Shown here piece by piece: positions 51,811-60,137 of a stretch of DNA of 64,000 nt. Positions within the stretch are counted from its first letter, which is position 1. Each line of letters opens with the position of its first letter. The notes beneath the pieces were generated by a model that saw only the letters and a program-made list of their open reading frames with translations, was not told where the DNA came from and made no database searches. Both the position numbers and the translations under genes were made by a program. Source of the stretch: Treponema sp. UBA1226 (lineage in GTDB: Bacteria; Spirochaetota; Spirochaetia; Treponematales; Treponemataceae); contig DBWY01000003.1 in the NCBI GenBank assembly GCA_002309195.1, positions 98,135-162,134 on the forward strand, read 5' to 3'.

Positions 51811-52961
51811 TTTATTACGCAATAATAATTTTTCTTTGCAGCAAGAACTTTATCAAAAATAATTTTCGAAAGTTCATTGTCACTGATCTTGCACTCATGC
51901 GGTTTAACAAGATCAAAAACTACATTTGTATGAGTTACACCCGGAACAATTCTTAAGTCGTGAATCGTAAGGTCAGAATAAATATCTTTTGCAATTGATC
52001 TTATAAGTTCACTTATTTCTTTTATTTCCGGCGAATCAACTTCTATCGGATCCATATGAATCGTTGCCGTACAGTTAAACTTCTGTCCGATTTCAACTTC
52101 GATTACATCAATTTCATCGTGAATGTCAAAAATATTTTTTTCACCGTTTACTTCGATATGAAGAGTTATCATTCTTCTTCCAGGACCGTAATCATGCACG
52201 ATAAGGTCATGGATTCCTTCTGCGATTTCGTGAGCCATTACGGTTTTTTCGATTTCATCAACCAGTTCTTTTTCTGGAGGCTGTCCGAGCAAAGGATTTA
52301 TCGTATCCTGAATTGATTCAATTCCGTTTTTAAGAATAAAAGCCGAAACTAAAAGTCCTGCAATTCCATCTACAGGAAGCGTCGTTACATCAAGCATGTA
52401 TATTATCGTAGAAACAAGAACTACAAAAGTAGAAATCGTATCAGAAAGACTGTCTTTTGCTGTAGCTTCCATTGAAGGAGAATTTATTTTTTTTGAAACA
52501 TTGTGATTAAAAAAATACATGTAGGCTTTAACAAGAATCGAAACAACCAGAATGATTATTGATATAAGCGAGCCTGTAACTTTTTCTGGATGAATAATCG
52601 AAAGAACAGAAGATTTTAAAAGTTCAAAACCCATCATGAGAATTAAGAACGATACAAAAAGCCCTGCAATGTATTCAAAGCGGCCATGTCCAAACGGATG
52701 ATCACGGTCTGGCTTTTTTCCTGCAAGCTTAAATCCAAGAACAGTGACAATCGAAGCACCTGCATCAGAAAGGTTGTTCATTGCATCTGCAGTAATAGCA
52801 AGTGATTTAGAAATAAGTCCTGCAATAAGTTTTATAATGAATAAAACGACATTTAAAAATATTCCGTATGCACCAGAAAGTGTTCCATATGCTTCCCGCA
52901 CTTTAGGATCCGAAACATTGTCACGGTCTTTTATAAAAATTTTTGTAAGGATTGAAAACAT
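51789..52961 (-). CDS. Cation diffusion facilitator family transporter
   Basis: This 390-residue protein exports divalent metals (zinc, iron, manganese or cobalt) by proton exchange. It has about six membrane segments in the first 215 residues; the metal-site aspartates lie in ITADAMNNLSDAG and ATAKDSLSDTISTF. The family tag GKKPDRDHPFGHGRFEY is present. The C-terminal domain (250-385) is the cytoplasmic dimerisation part and is longer than usual. The metal cannot be read with confidence. AGGGGT precedes the ATG. It is followed by no gene on its strand. Confidence 0.9.
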   Translation of the reverse strand: MFSILTKIFIKDRDNVSDPKVREAYGTLSGAYGIFLNVVLFIIKLIAGLISKSLAITADAMNNLSDAGASIVTVLGFKLAGKKPDRDHPFGHGRFEYIAGLFVSFLILMMGFELLKSSVLSIIHPEKVTGSLISIIILVVSILVKAYMYFFNHNVSKKINSPSMEATAKDSLSDTISTFVVLVSTIIYMLDVTTLPVDGIAGLLVSAFILKNGIESIQDTINPLLGQPPEKELVDEIEKTVMAHEIAEGIHDLIVHDYGPGRRMITLHIEVNGEKNIFDIHDEIDVIEVEIGQKFNCTATIHMDPIEVDSPEIKEISELIRSIAKDIYSDLTIHDLRIVPGVTHTNVVFDLVKPHECKISDNELSKIIFDKVLAAKKNYYCVIKVEPPFV

Positions 52962-52988
52962 AAAATACCCCTGTGATGATGTAAAAAT

Positions 52989-54440
52989 TTATCGTCCTGT
53001 ATCGCGTACTTTTCCTGCAATATAGCCGTTATCTTTAGTTCTTAAAAGCGTTCCATTCTGAAGCTCATATTGAGTATAAAGCACACATGGATGTCCGTTG
53101 CAGACCCAGTTACGAACGGTTCCGTTTTCAGGATCTACTAAAAGCCATTTACCCTTCTCTGCTTTTACAGAAACAACATCAGGTGAGATAAACTCAAGTT
53201 CACTGTCATAGTCTACCATATTAAGAGGCTCGTATTTATACATATGCCAGCCGCTGTTTTCTTTTACCGTAACTATGCGCCGGTCAGGATTTTTTTCTAA
53301 ATCGCGTTCGCGTGCTTCGCGTGCCTTAGGGTGCATTGCATCAAGTTCATCATCGATTGCCTTTTGAGTTAGAGAAGCACGATTTAAAACCGCGCGCTGC
53401 TCATCATCGGTTAATTTAGTTCCGATTGTAGCCGCAAGATCATAAGCGCTGTCAGAAGCACCCTGAGTTGTTTTATCTGCATCGGCTCTCGAATAATAAA
53501 AGCCTGTAGTTGATTCTCTGTGACTTACGTTTTCAAGCTCTGCAATAAAAGGAGCTGCTTCTTCCTGTTTTATTTTTCCTTCAAGCGCATCAAGTGCTTT
53601 TCTGTAAGCGCGCGTAACGAGGGCTACATAATAAGTACTTTTCATCCGGCCTTCAATCTTTAAAGAATCAAGACCTGCATCCTTCATGTCTTTAAGATGT
53701 TCTATCATGCGTATATCTTTGCTCGAAAGAATCTCTGTAAAATCATCGCCTTCGTAAACAGGAAAATATTCACCGCGTCGTGAACGTTCTTCTAAAACAA
53801 GTTCTCCGCTTTCTGCAATTTTTTTTGCAGACTTTAAATCAAATTCCCAGCGGCATGTATGAGAACAAAATCCGCTCTGTGCACTTCGTCCGGTTAAAAG
53901 CGCGCTCATAAGACAGCGACCACTGTATGCAATACACATTGCTCCGTGCACGAATGCTTCAAGCTCAATATCAGGAACTGCATCTTTTATTTCGCGGATT
54001 TCTTTTAAACTGGCTTCTCTTCCGAGAACAACGCGTTTAAATCCAAGAGACTTATACATTTTAACTGCTTCGCGGTTTATACAGCTTGCCTGTGTACTTA
54101 AATGCAGATCTGCATCAGGAAATTCTTTTTGTATAAGCGGAACAATACCAAGGTCCTGCACGATAAACGCATCAATCGGATACTGTTTAAAATAATCGAT
54201 GTCGCGGATAAAATTATCTATATCGTTATTATGAAATGCAATGTTAAGTGCGCAGTGAAGTTTTCTTCCCGGAAATTTATTTTTTAATTCAATTACTTTT
54301 TTATATTCATCTTCGTAAAAATTATCTGCCTTTACGCGAAGAGAAAATCTTTTAAGTCCTATATAGGCTGCATCTGCTCCGTACGCATATGCATAATATA
54401 ATTTTTCGACATTACCGGCAGGTGATAAAAGTTCCATCAT
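52989..54440 (-). CDS. U32-family peptidase/hydroxylase-like protein
   Basis: This 483-residue protein has the U32 signature EAFVHGAMCIAYSGRCLMSALLTGRSAQSGFCSHTCRW with its conserved cysteines and starts ELLSPAGNVEKLYYAYAYGADAAYIG. Members once called collagenases include RlhA and TrhP/YegQ, which hydroxylate rRNA or tRNA, so an RNA-modifying role is at least as likely as proteolysis. The last 130 residues form the U32 C-terminal beta domain. The region 290-360 has an insert rich in Ala and Asp. AGAGG lies before the start. It lies 27 bases after the cation transporter's start codon on the same strand and 8 bases after the hydrolase gene. Confidence 0.82.
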   Translation of the reverse strand: MMELLSPAGNVEKLYYAYAYGADAAYIGLKRFSLRVKADNFYEDEYKKVIELKNKFPGRKLHCALNIAFHNNDIDNFIRDIDYFKQYPIDAFIVQDLGIVPLIQKEFPDADLHLSTQASCINREAVKMYKSLGFKRVVLGREASLKEIREIKDAVPDIELEAFVHGAMCIAYSGRCLMSALLTGRSAQSGFCSHTCRWEFDLKSAKKIAESGELVLEERSRRGEYFPVYEGDDFTEILSSKDIRMIEHLKDMKDAGLDSLKIEGRMKSTYYVALVTRAYRKALDALEGKIKQEEAAPFIAELENVSHRESTTGFYYSRADADKTTQGASDSAYDLAATIGTKLTDDEQRAVLNRASLTQKAIDDELDAMHPKAREARERDLEKNPDRRIVTVKENSGWHMYKYEPLNMVDYDSELEFISPDVVSVKAEKGKWLLVDPENGTVRNWVCNGHPCVLYTQYELQNGTLLRTKDNGYIAGKVRDTGR

Positions 54441-54448
54441 TATGCCTC

Positions 54449-55453
54449 TTATGCTTCTGAATCAAGACTGCTTTCGAGAACAGGTGCGCGCGTTAAAGTA
54501 AGTTCATCAGTTTTTTCTTCCTGATATGTAATAAGCCTTCCGATTTTTTCTATTGCAAGATGAGACTCTTCTAAATATTCATCTGCAAGCTGGAACATAA
54601 ACATCATGTCAGGCCATATATCAAGTTCACACCCACATCCTGCGTTATGAAGGTTTCTCTGGAACTGTTTTGCATCATCAAGAAGAATTTCTTTTTCACC
54701 AATCTGGATATAAACCGGCGGAAATCCCAGAAGCTGTTCCTTTGATGCAAGAATCGGAGAAACAAGCGGATTAGAAAGATTTGTTTCGTAAGTATAGATA
54801 TCTGCACTTCGTCTTAAACAGTCGCCGCTCATAACCTCGTCATGAACTTTCTTTTCTTTTATTAAAGGTGAATCAGAAGTCAAGTTAAGCCATGGAGAAA
54901 ATAAAATTACACGGCTTATACATTCACGATAACGTTCACGAAGATTTAAAAGGAGTGCGAGTGCAATTGACGCACCCGAGCCATCTGCTGCAATTATTAT
55001 TTCTGGATTTTCCGCTTTTCCAGGATTTGCAGAATCGAGTGATTTTGCAATCTGTTCCTCGGTAAAAACAGAACGGAACACAAGCTGTAAATCTTCGATT
55101 CCTTTAGGAAAAGTATTTGCAGGAGCAAGAGAATAATCAGGAACTACTACCCTGCATGAAGTTGCACTTGCAAGAGAAGCACAGAAAGATCTGTATGCTT
55201 TTTTTGAACCGCCTACAAAAGAGCCGCCGTGGATATAAAGCATGATTTTACCGGTAGAATAAATCTCAGGCATGAGGATATCGCAGTTTACCTGTGAATA
55301 TGTATGCTCAGAAAATTCAACATGATTAGGTAAAATCGGTGAATAAAAAGTCTTTTCTATATTCTTTCTAAAAACATCAAGATCCTGCCTTGTAGAATAG
55401 ACAAGGGTCTTTAATTTTTTTATGGCTGCTTTTCTGTCCTGTGAACTGTTCAT
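54449..55453 (-). CDS. Alpha/beta hydrolase of the HSL family with missing catalytic triad
   Basis: This 334-residue protein has the hormone-sensitive-lipase fold, with the oxyanion motif HGGSFVGG near 83-90 intact. The usual GDSAGG nucleophile loop reads ADGSGAS, so the serine is replaced by glycine, with a serine one place later. The acid loop reads GEKEILLDD in place of the common GSDExLLDD, and the histidine loop WPDMMFMFQL in place of WPGMPHVFQL. All three catalytic positions therefore look lost, and the protein is more likely a binding or signalling pseudo-enzyme. The ATG at 55453, 9 bases after TATACT, is the start; a TTG three codons upstream overlaps the promoter. Confidence 0.75.
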   Translation of the reverse strand: MNSSQDRKAAIKKLKTLVYSTRQDLDVFRKNIEKTFYSPILPNHVEFSEHTYSQVNCDILMPEIYSTGKIMLYIHGGSFVGGSKKAYRSFCASLASATSCRVVVPDYSLAPANTFPKGIEDLQLVFRSVFTEEQIAKSLDSANPGKAENPEIIIAADGSGASIALALLLNLRERYRECISRVILFSPWLNLTSDSPLIKEKKVHDEVMSGDCLRRSADIYTYETNLSNPLVSPILASKEQLLGFPPVYIQIGEKEILLDDAKQFQRNLHNAGCGCELDIWPDMMFMFQLADEYLEESHLAIEKIGRLITYQEEKTDELTLTRAPVLESSLDSEA

Positions 55454-55462
55454 AGTATACAA

Positions 55463-55471
55463 AGTATAGCA
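55463..55471 (-). promoter_or_regulatory. Extended -10 promoter of the hydrolase gene
   Basis: Minus strand: TGC-TATACT, 9 bases, ATG at 55453. No -35 box. The leader would be about 2 bases. Confidence 0.5.
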
Positions 55472-55487
55472 TTAAATTGCCTTTTTG

Positions 55488-55496
55488 TGCTATATT
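55488..55496 (+). promoter_or_regulatory. Extended -10 promoter of metA, predicted leaderless
   Basis: TGC-TATATT, then 6 bases to the ATG at 55503. No clear -35 box or ribosome-binding site. The two divergent promoters fit into 49 bases between the start codons. Confidence 0.55.
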
Positions 55497-55502
55497 TTGC
55501 GT

Positions 55503-56411
55503 ATGCCAATTAAAATAAAATCCGGATTACCGGCAGTAAAAATACTAGAAAGCGAAAATATCTTCGTAATGACCGACAAAAGGGCCGTTACACAGGACAT
55601 ACGTCCGCTTAAAATTGCAATAATTAACCTCATGCCTACAAAGGAGACCACGGAGACTCAGCTTCTGCGCCTTCTCGGAAACACTCCGCTCCAGATAGAA
55701 GTTTCTCTCGTGCGCATGGAAAATCATGTTTCAAAGCACGTAGGCTCTGATCACCTTGAAAAATTTTATATCAGCTCAGAAGAAGTGTTCAAGCACAAGT
55801 ATGATGGTATGATTATCACAGGCGCTCCTGTTGAGCAGATGGAATTTGAGCAGGTCGACTATTGGAATGACCTTTGCCGTATAATGGATTATGCAAAGAC
55901 AAATGTTTTCTCGACTTTATACATCTGCTGGGGTGCACAGGCAGGACTTTACCACCATTACGGAATTCCAAAATACAGCCTCGACCAGAAAATGTTCGGG
56001 ATTTTCAAGAATACAAGATCTGCAGGACCAGATCCTCTCCTTCGCGGTTTTGATGACCAGTTTCCTATTCCGCAGTCGCGCCATACGACGATAAAGAAAG
56101 AAGACATCATCAAGCACAAGGATTTAAAGATTCTTGCAGAAAGTAAAGATATCGGAGTTTCTATAATCAAGACAAAAGATAACCGTGCAATTTTTATGAC
56201 AGGCCACCTTGAATACGATACAGAAACACTCAAGACAGAGTATGTGCGTGACGTTAAAAAGGGTCTTAAGATTGAAATTCCGCAGAATTATTTTCCTTCT
56301 GATGACCCTTCAAAAGAACCATACTCAACATGGAGAAGTACTGCTCACCTTTTCTACTCAAACTGGCTCAACTATTACGTATACCAGGAAACTCCATTTA
56401 ATTTTGCATAA
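55503..56411 (+). CDS. metA: Homoserine O-acyltransferase, MetA family, predicted acetyl-CoA specific
   Basis: MetA activates homoserine for methionine synthesis. The 302-residue protein has the nucleophile Cys142 in [16 protein letters not shown], the catalytic His of MTGHLEYD and the MetA start [15 protein letters not shown]. Position 111 is Glu ([11 protein letters not shown]). Published structure and mutant work on this family ties Glu111 to acetyl-CoA and Gly111 to succinyl-CoA, so acetylhomoserine is the likely product despite the usual succinyltransferase label. The longer TTG frame was rejected because it overlaps the promoter. aroA follows after 38 bases. Confidence 0.9.
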   Translation: MPIKIKSGLPAVKILESENIFVMTDKRAVTQDIRPLKIAIINLMPTKETTETQLLRLLGNTPLQIEVSLVRMENHVSKHVGSDHLEKFYISSEEVFKHKYDGMIITGAPVEQMEFEQVDYWNDLCRIMDYAKTNVFSTLYICWGAQAGLYHHYGIPKYSLDQKMFGIFKNTRSAGPDPLLRGFDDQFPIPQSRHTTIKKEDIIKHKDLKILAESKDIGVSIIKTKDNRAIFMTGHLEYDTETLKTEYVRDVKKGLKIEIPQNYFPSDDPSKEPYSTWRSTAHLFYSNWLNYYVYQETPFNFA

Positions 56412-56449
56412 TTTTTTTATGCGGAATTTACTAAATAAGGAAAATCTGT

Positions 56450-57808
56450 ATGAATATAAAAGCATTTAAATCGCAGAACTTCGGAAAAGGAAAATCAATA
56501 AGAGTTCCCGGCTCTAAAAGTCATACGATACGAGCACTCATTCTTGCCGCAATGAGCGAAGGAACTACAAAAATTTTTAATCCGTTAAAAAGTGCAGACG
56601 CTCTTTCTACAGCAGCTGCAATAAAAAAAATCGGAGCCGAAGTTACATTTAATGATGAACAGAACGTATGGATTGTAAAAGGAGCCGGTAAAAACCTTCA
56701 TCTTCCTGATACAGAAATCGATGTAGGAAATTCTGGTTCACTGATGTATTTTTTAACACCAGTTCTTGCAACTTTAAAAGGAAGATGCGAAGTTACAGGA
56801 GATGAATCAATACAAAAACGTCCGGTAGATCATCTTATCGATGCATTAAATCAGCTTGGTGCAGATGCTTTCTGTAAAAAAGAAAATTCTGTAACACCTC
56901 CATATGAGTTTACAGGACCGATTTCAAACGAAAATATTTTATTTACAGAAGGAAAACTTTCTCAATATATTTCTGGCTTTATGATGGCCGCTACAAGAAT
57001 GACGGGACTTACACAAATTCAACTTACCAACCCGCAGGAAACACCATATCTGTCGATGACAAAATACTGGCTTGATAAATACGGTGTTCAAAGTTCAATT
57101 TCTGATGATTATAAATCAATATGCGTTGCAGGACCTGTCGAGTTAAAGGCAGAAGATGTAACGATTCCGTCTGACTGGGAAGCAGTTGCGTTTCCTTTGA
57201 TTGCAGCCTTAATTGCAAATGAACAGATTGTAATTACAGACATTGATGACTCAGGTACTCAGGGCGATGAAAAAATCGTTGACCTTTTAAAAGATTATGG
57301 TGCCGACATCGAATGGAATAAAAAAGAAAAGACAATTACAGTAAACAAAAACAGTTTTCTTTCTGCTCCAGGCGGAACAAAAAAAATAAGCATGGCAGAA
57401 TATCCTGATGCAATATGTGCACTCTGTGTAATCGCATGCTTTGCAGAAGGTAAGACAGTATTTACAGATATAGACATCTGCCGCAAAAAAGAAACAGACA
57501 GAATCAAAGTAATGACAGAGCTTTTATCTTTTCTCGGAGCAGATATAAAAGATAACGGTGACACACTCGTTATAAACGGACACTCGCCTGTCCAGAAAGA
57601 CAGAAGCAAAAACGAAGCTTTCGCTCTCCACGGCGGAGCCGTAGATTCATATCTTGATCACCGCGTTGCAATGAGTCTTGCATGCATGGGACTTTACTTT
57701 ACAGAAGAAAATGCGATTGTAATTAAAGACGCAGAATGCTGCAATGTTTCATTCCCGCACTTTTTTGATGTAATGAACGAAAGCCTCGGATGTGAGTTTA
57801 GAGAATAA
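56450..57808 (+). CDS. aroA: 3-phosphoshikimate 1-carboxyvinyltransferase (EPSP synthase)
   Basis: AroA joins shikimate-3-phosphate with PEP in aromatic amino acid synthesis. The 452-residue protein has the two-lobed fold with KSHTIRALILAAMSEGTTKI near 24-43, the family signature NSGSLMYFLTPVLATLKG, and RKKETDRIKVM and DHRVAMSLACMG in the second half. Length is slightly more than usual. AAGGAAA lies before the ATG. It is probably co-transcribed with metA and ends 5 bases from the convergent dipeptidase gene with no terminator between. Confidence 0.95.
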   Translation: MNIKAFKSQNFGKGKSIRVPGSKSHTIRALILAAMSEGTTKIFNPLKSADALSTAAAIKKIGAEVTFNDEQNVWIVKGAGKNLHLPDTEIDVGNSGSLMYFLTPVLATLKGRCEVTGDESIQKRPVDHLIDALNQLGADAFCKKENSVTPPYEFTGPISNENILFTEGKLSQYISGFMMAATRMTGLTQIQLTNPQETPYLSMTKYWLDKYGVQSSISDDYKSICVAGPVELKAEDVTIPSDWEAVAFPLIAALIANEQIVITDIDDSGTQGDEKIVDLLKDYGADIEWNKKEKTITVNKNSFLSAPGGTKKISMAEYPDAICALCVIACFAEGKTVFTDIDICRKKETDRIKVMTELLSFLGADIKDNGDTLVINGHSPVQKDRSKNEAFALHGGAVDSYLDHRVAMSLACMGLYFTEENAIVIKDAECCNVSFPHFFDVMNESLGCEFRE

Positions 57809-57813
57809 ATAAT

Positions 57814-59040
57814 TTATTTCCCAATCAAAACCGCAAGAGTAAGCGCATCTTTTATAAGATTATCGATTATACAATACTCGTTAGGCATGTGACATCTTTC
57901 ATCGAGGGTGCCCCAGACAACACAGTCGTAGCCAAGGTTTCGAAGTTCTGCGCCGACTGTTCCGCCACCAATCCCGATTATCTTTGAATCAATTCCGTGT
58001 GTTTCTTTTAAGCTCTCAGAAAGAAGCTTTACGACACGCGCGTCAGATGGCGTAGGCAAAGACTGCGCTTTCTGAAGAATTTCATAAGTTATTTTTACAC
58101 CGTATTCTTTTTCGATTTCTGCACAGATTTTATCTGTTTCGCGAAGAACTTCTTCACATGAATAGCACGGCAAAATCCTGCAGTCCATGCAGAATACATC
58201 GCTTCCAGGAATTATATTAACGCCGTCAACGTTTGCTTTTCTCATTGTAGGTTCAAAAGTTGAATATGACGGAGAAAACATTTTGTCGCACTTTTTAAAT
58301 TTCTTTTTAAGCTGCTCGTGAAGTTTTAAGGCAAGATGAGAGCCTGCAAGACATGCGTTATTTCCTTCGTCAGGGCGTGAACCGTGACTCTGTTTTCCAG
58401 AAGTAGTAAACTTAAGCCACAGAATATTTTTTTCTGCAACTTCGATTGTTTCACCTTTCGGATCACCACCATCAGGGATTATGATAAGATCTTCTTTTTT
58501 AAAAATATCAGTATTCTTTAAAAGCCAGATAATTCCGTATTTACTTCCAACTTCTTCGTCGGCTGCAAACAAGAGCTTTACAGTGTGCTTTGGTTTTACA
58601 CCAAGCGAAACATAGGCCCACGCAGCAGCAAAGGCACTTGTAAGTCCCTGCTGGTCATCTTCTACCCCGCGGCCGAACAGTCTGCCGTCTTTTTCGACAA
58701 CAGTCCATGGATCTGTTTCCCATAAAGACAAATCTCCTGCAGGTACAACATCTAAGTGAGCAATAATCCAGATTGAGTAATCATCGTTTTCGCCGTCAAT
58801 TGTTGCAACGAGATTTGGTCTTATTCCGCCTGCGGCACGGCTGTCGGCCGCGTCAAAGCGTTCGAGTTTTGTAATACCATGTTCTTTTAAGAAAGCCTCG
58901 AGGGCTTCGCACTTTTTAAGTTCACCGTCGCCGCCGTTTTCCGGAGCGAGTGCTTTATTCGAAGTCAAAAGACTTTCAAGCTTTATATATTCAGCACGAT
59001 TATTTTTTATAAAATCTTTTATAGAGGAAATGTCTGCCAT
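57814..59040 (-). CDS. M20-family metallopeptidase (Sapep/dipeptidase type)
   Basis: This 408-residue zinc peptidase has the metal ligands HLD in IIAHLDVVP, GRGVEDDQQG with the bridging Asp, DEEVG with the catalytic Glu, and the late His in RCHMPNEYC. The dimerisation lid (about 195-310) is present. Members split dipeptides or acylated amino acids. The order and length best match the PepV/Sapep subgroup. AGGA lies before the ATG. It lies 42 bases after galE on the same strand, so they may form one transcript. Confidence 0.85.
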   Translation of the reverse strand: MADISSIKDFIKNNRAEYIKLESLLTSNKALAPENGGDGELKKCEALEAFLKEHGITKLERFDAADSRAAGGIRPNLVATIDGENDDYSIWIIAHLDVVPAGDLSLWETDPWTVVEKDGRLFGRGVEDDQQGLTSAFAAAWAYVSLGVKPKHTVKLLFAADEEVGSKYGIIWLLKNTDIFKKEDLIIIPDGGDPKGETIEVAEKNILWLKFTTSGKQSHGSRPDEGNNACLAGSHLALKLHEQLKKKFKKCDKMFSPSYSTFEPTMRKANVDGVNIIPGSDVFCMDCRILPCYSCEEVLRETDKICAEIEKEYGVKITYEILQKAQSLPTPSDARVVKLLSESLKETHGIDSKIIGIGGGTVGAELRNLGYDCVVWGTLDERCHMPNEYCIIDNLIKDALTLAVLIGK

Positions 59041-59082
59041 ATGTTCTTCCTAGCGGGGCTTTGTTTTATTCAGCTTAAAAAA

Positions 59083-60060
59083 TTATTTCTTCAAAAATTT
59101 TTTATAAGCTTTATAAGTTGAATCAATCAAAGTGTTGATGTCTGAATACTGAGCCTTCCAGTTTAATTTTTCTTCTGCAAGTTTTGCCGATGCAACGAGT
59201 GTTGCAGGGTCTCCAGGACGACGCTCAACATAATCTGCAGGAATTGCATGTCCTGTGATTTTTCTTGCAGCATCAACCATTTCTGTTACAGAAGTTCCTG
59301 TTTCACTTCCAAGGTTAACTGTAAGGCTTTCATTTTTAGAAGTAATGTATTCGAGTGCCTTAACGTGTGCGCTTGCAAGGTCTGTAACATGAACATAATC
59401 TCTGATACATGTTCCGTCACGTGTATCATAATCGTTTCCGAAGATTTTCATTTTTTCACGCATTCCGCATGCAACTTCCATGATGATAGGAAGAAGATTT
59501 GCAGGGTTCTGTTCAAGTCCGTAAAGAACTCCTTCTGGATCATAACCTGCTGCGTTAAAATATCTTAATGCTGCAAATTTGAGTCCTTTAAGTTTATCAT
59601 ACCATGCCATGAACTCTTCGATTTTTAATTTTGTAAAACCGTAATAGTTTTCTGGTTTTTTAGGATGATTTTCATCGATAGGTAAATATTCCGGTTCGCC
59701 GAAAACTGCAGCGCTTGAAGAGAAAACCATGTACTTACAGTCGTGTTCAACAGCAGAGTTTAAAATATTTAATGTACCGGTAATATTATTTACTGAATAT
59801 TTTTCTGGTTTTACCATTGATTCACCTGCTGCTTTAAATGCTGCAAGATGAACGAACGCGTCAAAGTTTTTTGAGAACGCTTTATCAAGGTCTTTTTTAT
59901 TAAGGATATCACCTTTGATAAATCCGTTTTCTTTAAAAAGGTTTTGTTTTAATCCGCTTGAAAGATTGTCAAAAACAGTAACACTGTGTCCTTTTGCCAT
60001 AAGTTCTTTAACAACATGGCTTCCGATATATCCTGCTCCACCAATTACTAAAACTTTCAT
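59083..60060 (-). CDS. galE: UDP-glucose 4-epimerase
   Basis: GalE interconverts UDP-glucose and UDP-galactose for polysaccharide and glycolipid synthesis. The 325-residue short-chain dehydrogenase has the NAD loop GGAGYIGSHV at 7-16, the catalytic YYGFTK (Tyr and Lys) near 139-144, SSSAAVFGEPEYLP with the catalytic Ser, and RYFNAAGYDPEG. AGGAG lies 8 bases before the ATG. No other Leloir gene is near, so a glycan role is favoured over galactose catabolism. Confidence 0.93.
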   Translation of the reverse strand: MKVLVIGGAGYIGSHVVKELMAKGHSVTVFDNLSSGLKQNLFKENGFIKGDILNKKDLDKAFSKNFDAFVHLAAFKAAGESMVKPEKYSVNNITGTLNILNSAVEHDCKYMVFSSSAAVFGEPEYLPIDENHPKKPENYYGFTKLKIEEFMAWYDKLKGLKFAALRYFNAAGYDPEGVLYGLEQNPANLLPIIMEVACGMREKMKIFGNDYDTRDGTCIRDYVHVTDLASAHVKALEYITSKNESLTVNLGSETGTSVTEMVDAARKITGHAIPADYVERRPGDPATLVASAKLAEEKLNWKAQYSDINTLIDSTYKAYKKFLKK

Positions 60061-60108
60061 ATTAATTATCTCCTATAAAAACTCCGCGTTAGCGGTCGCG
60101 TATAACCA

Positions 60109-60137
60109 ATTATACCACAGAATTACCACTCAGGCAA
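60109..60137 (-). promoter_or_regulatory. galE promoter
   Basis: Minus strand: TTGCCT, 17 bases, TATAAT. The -35 box lies inside the last codons of the upstream lipoprotein gene. The leader is about 42 bases and holds AGGAG. Confidence 0.65.
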
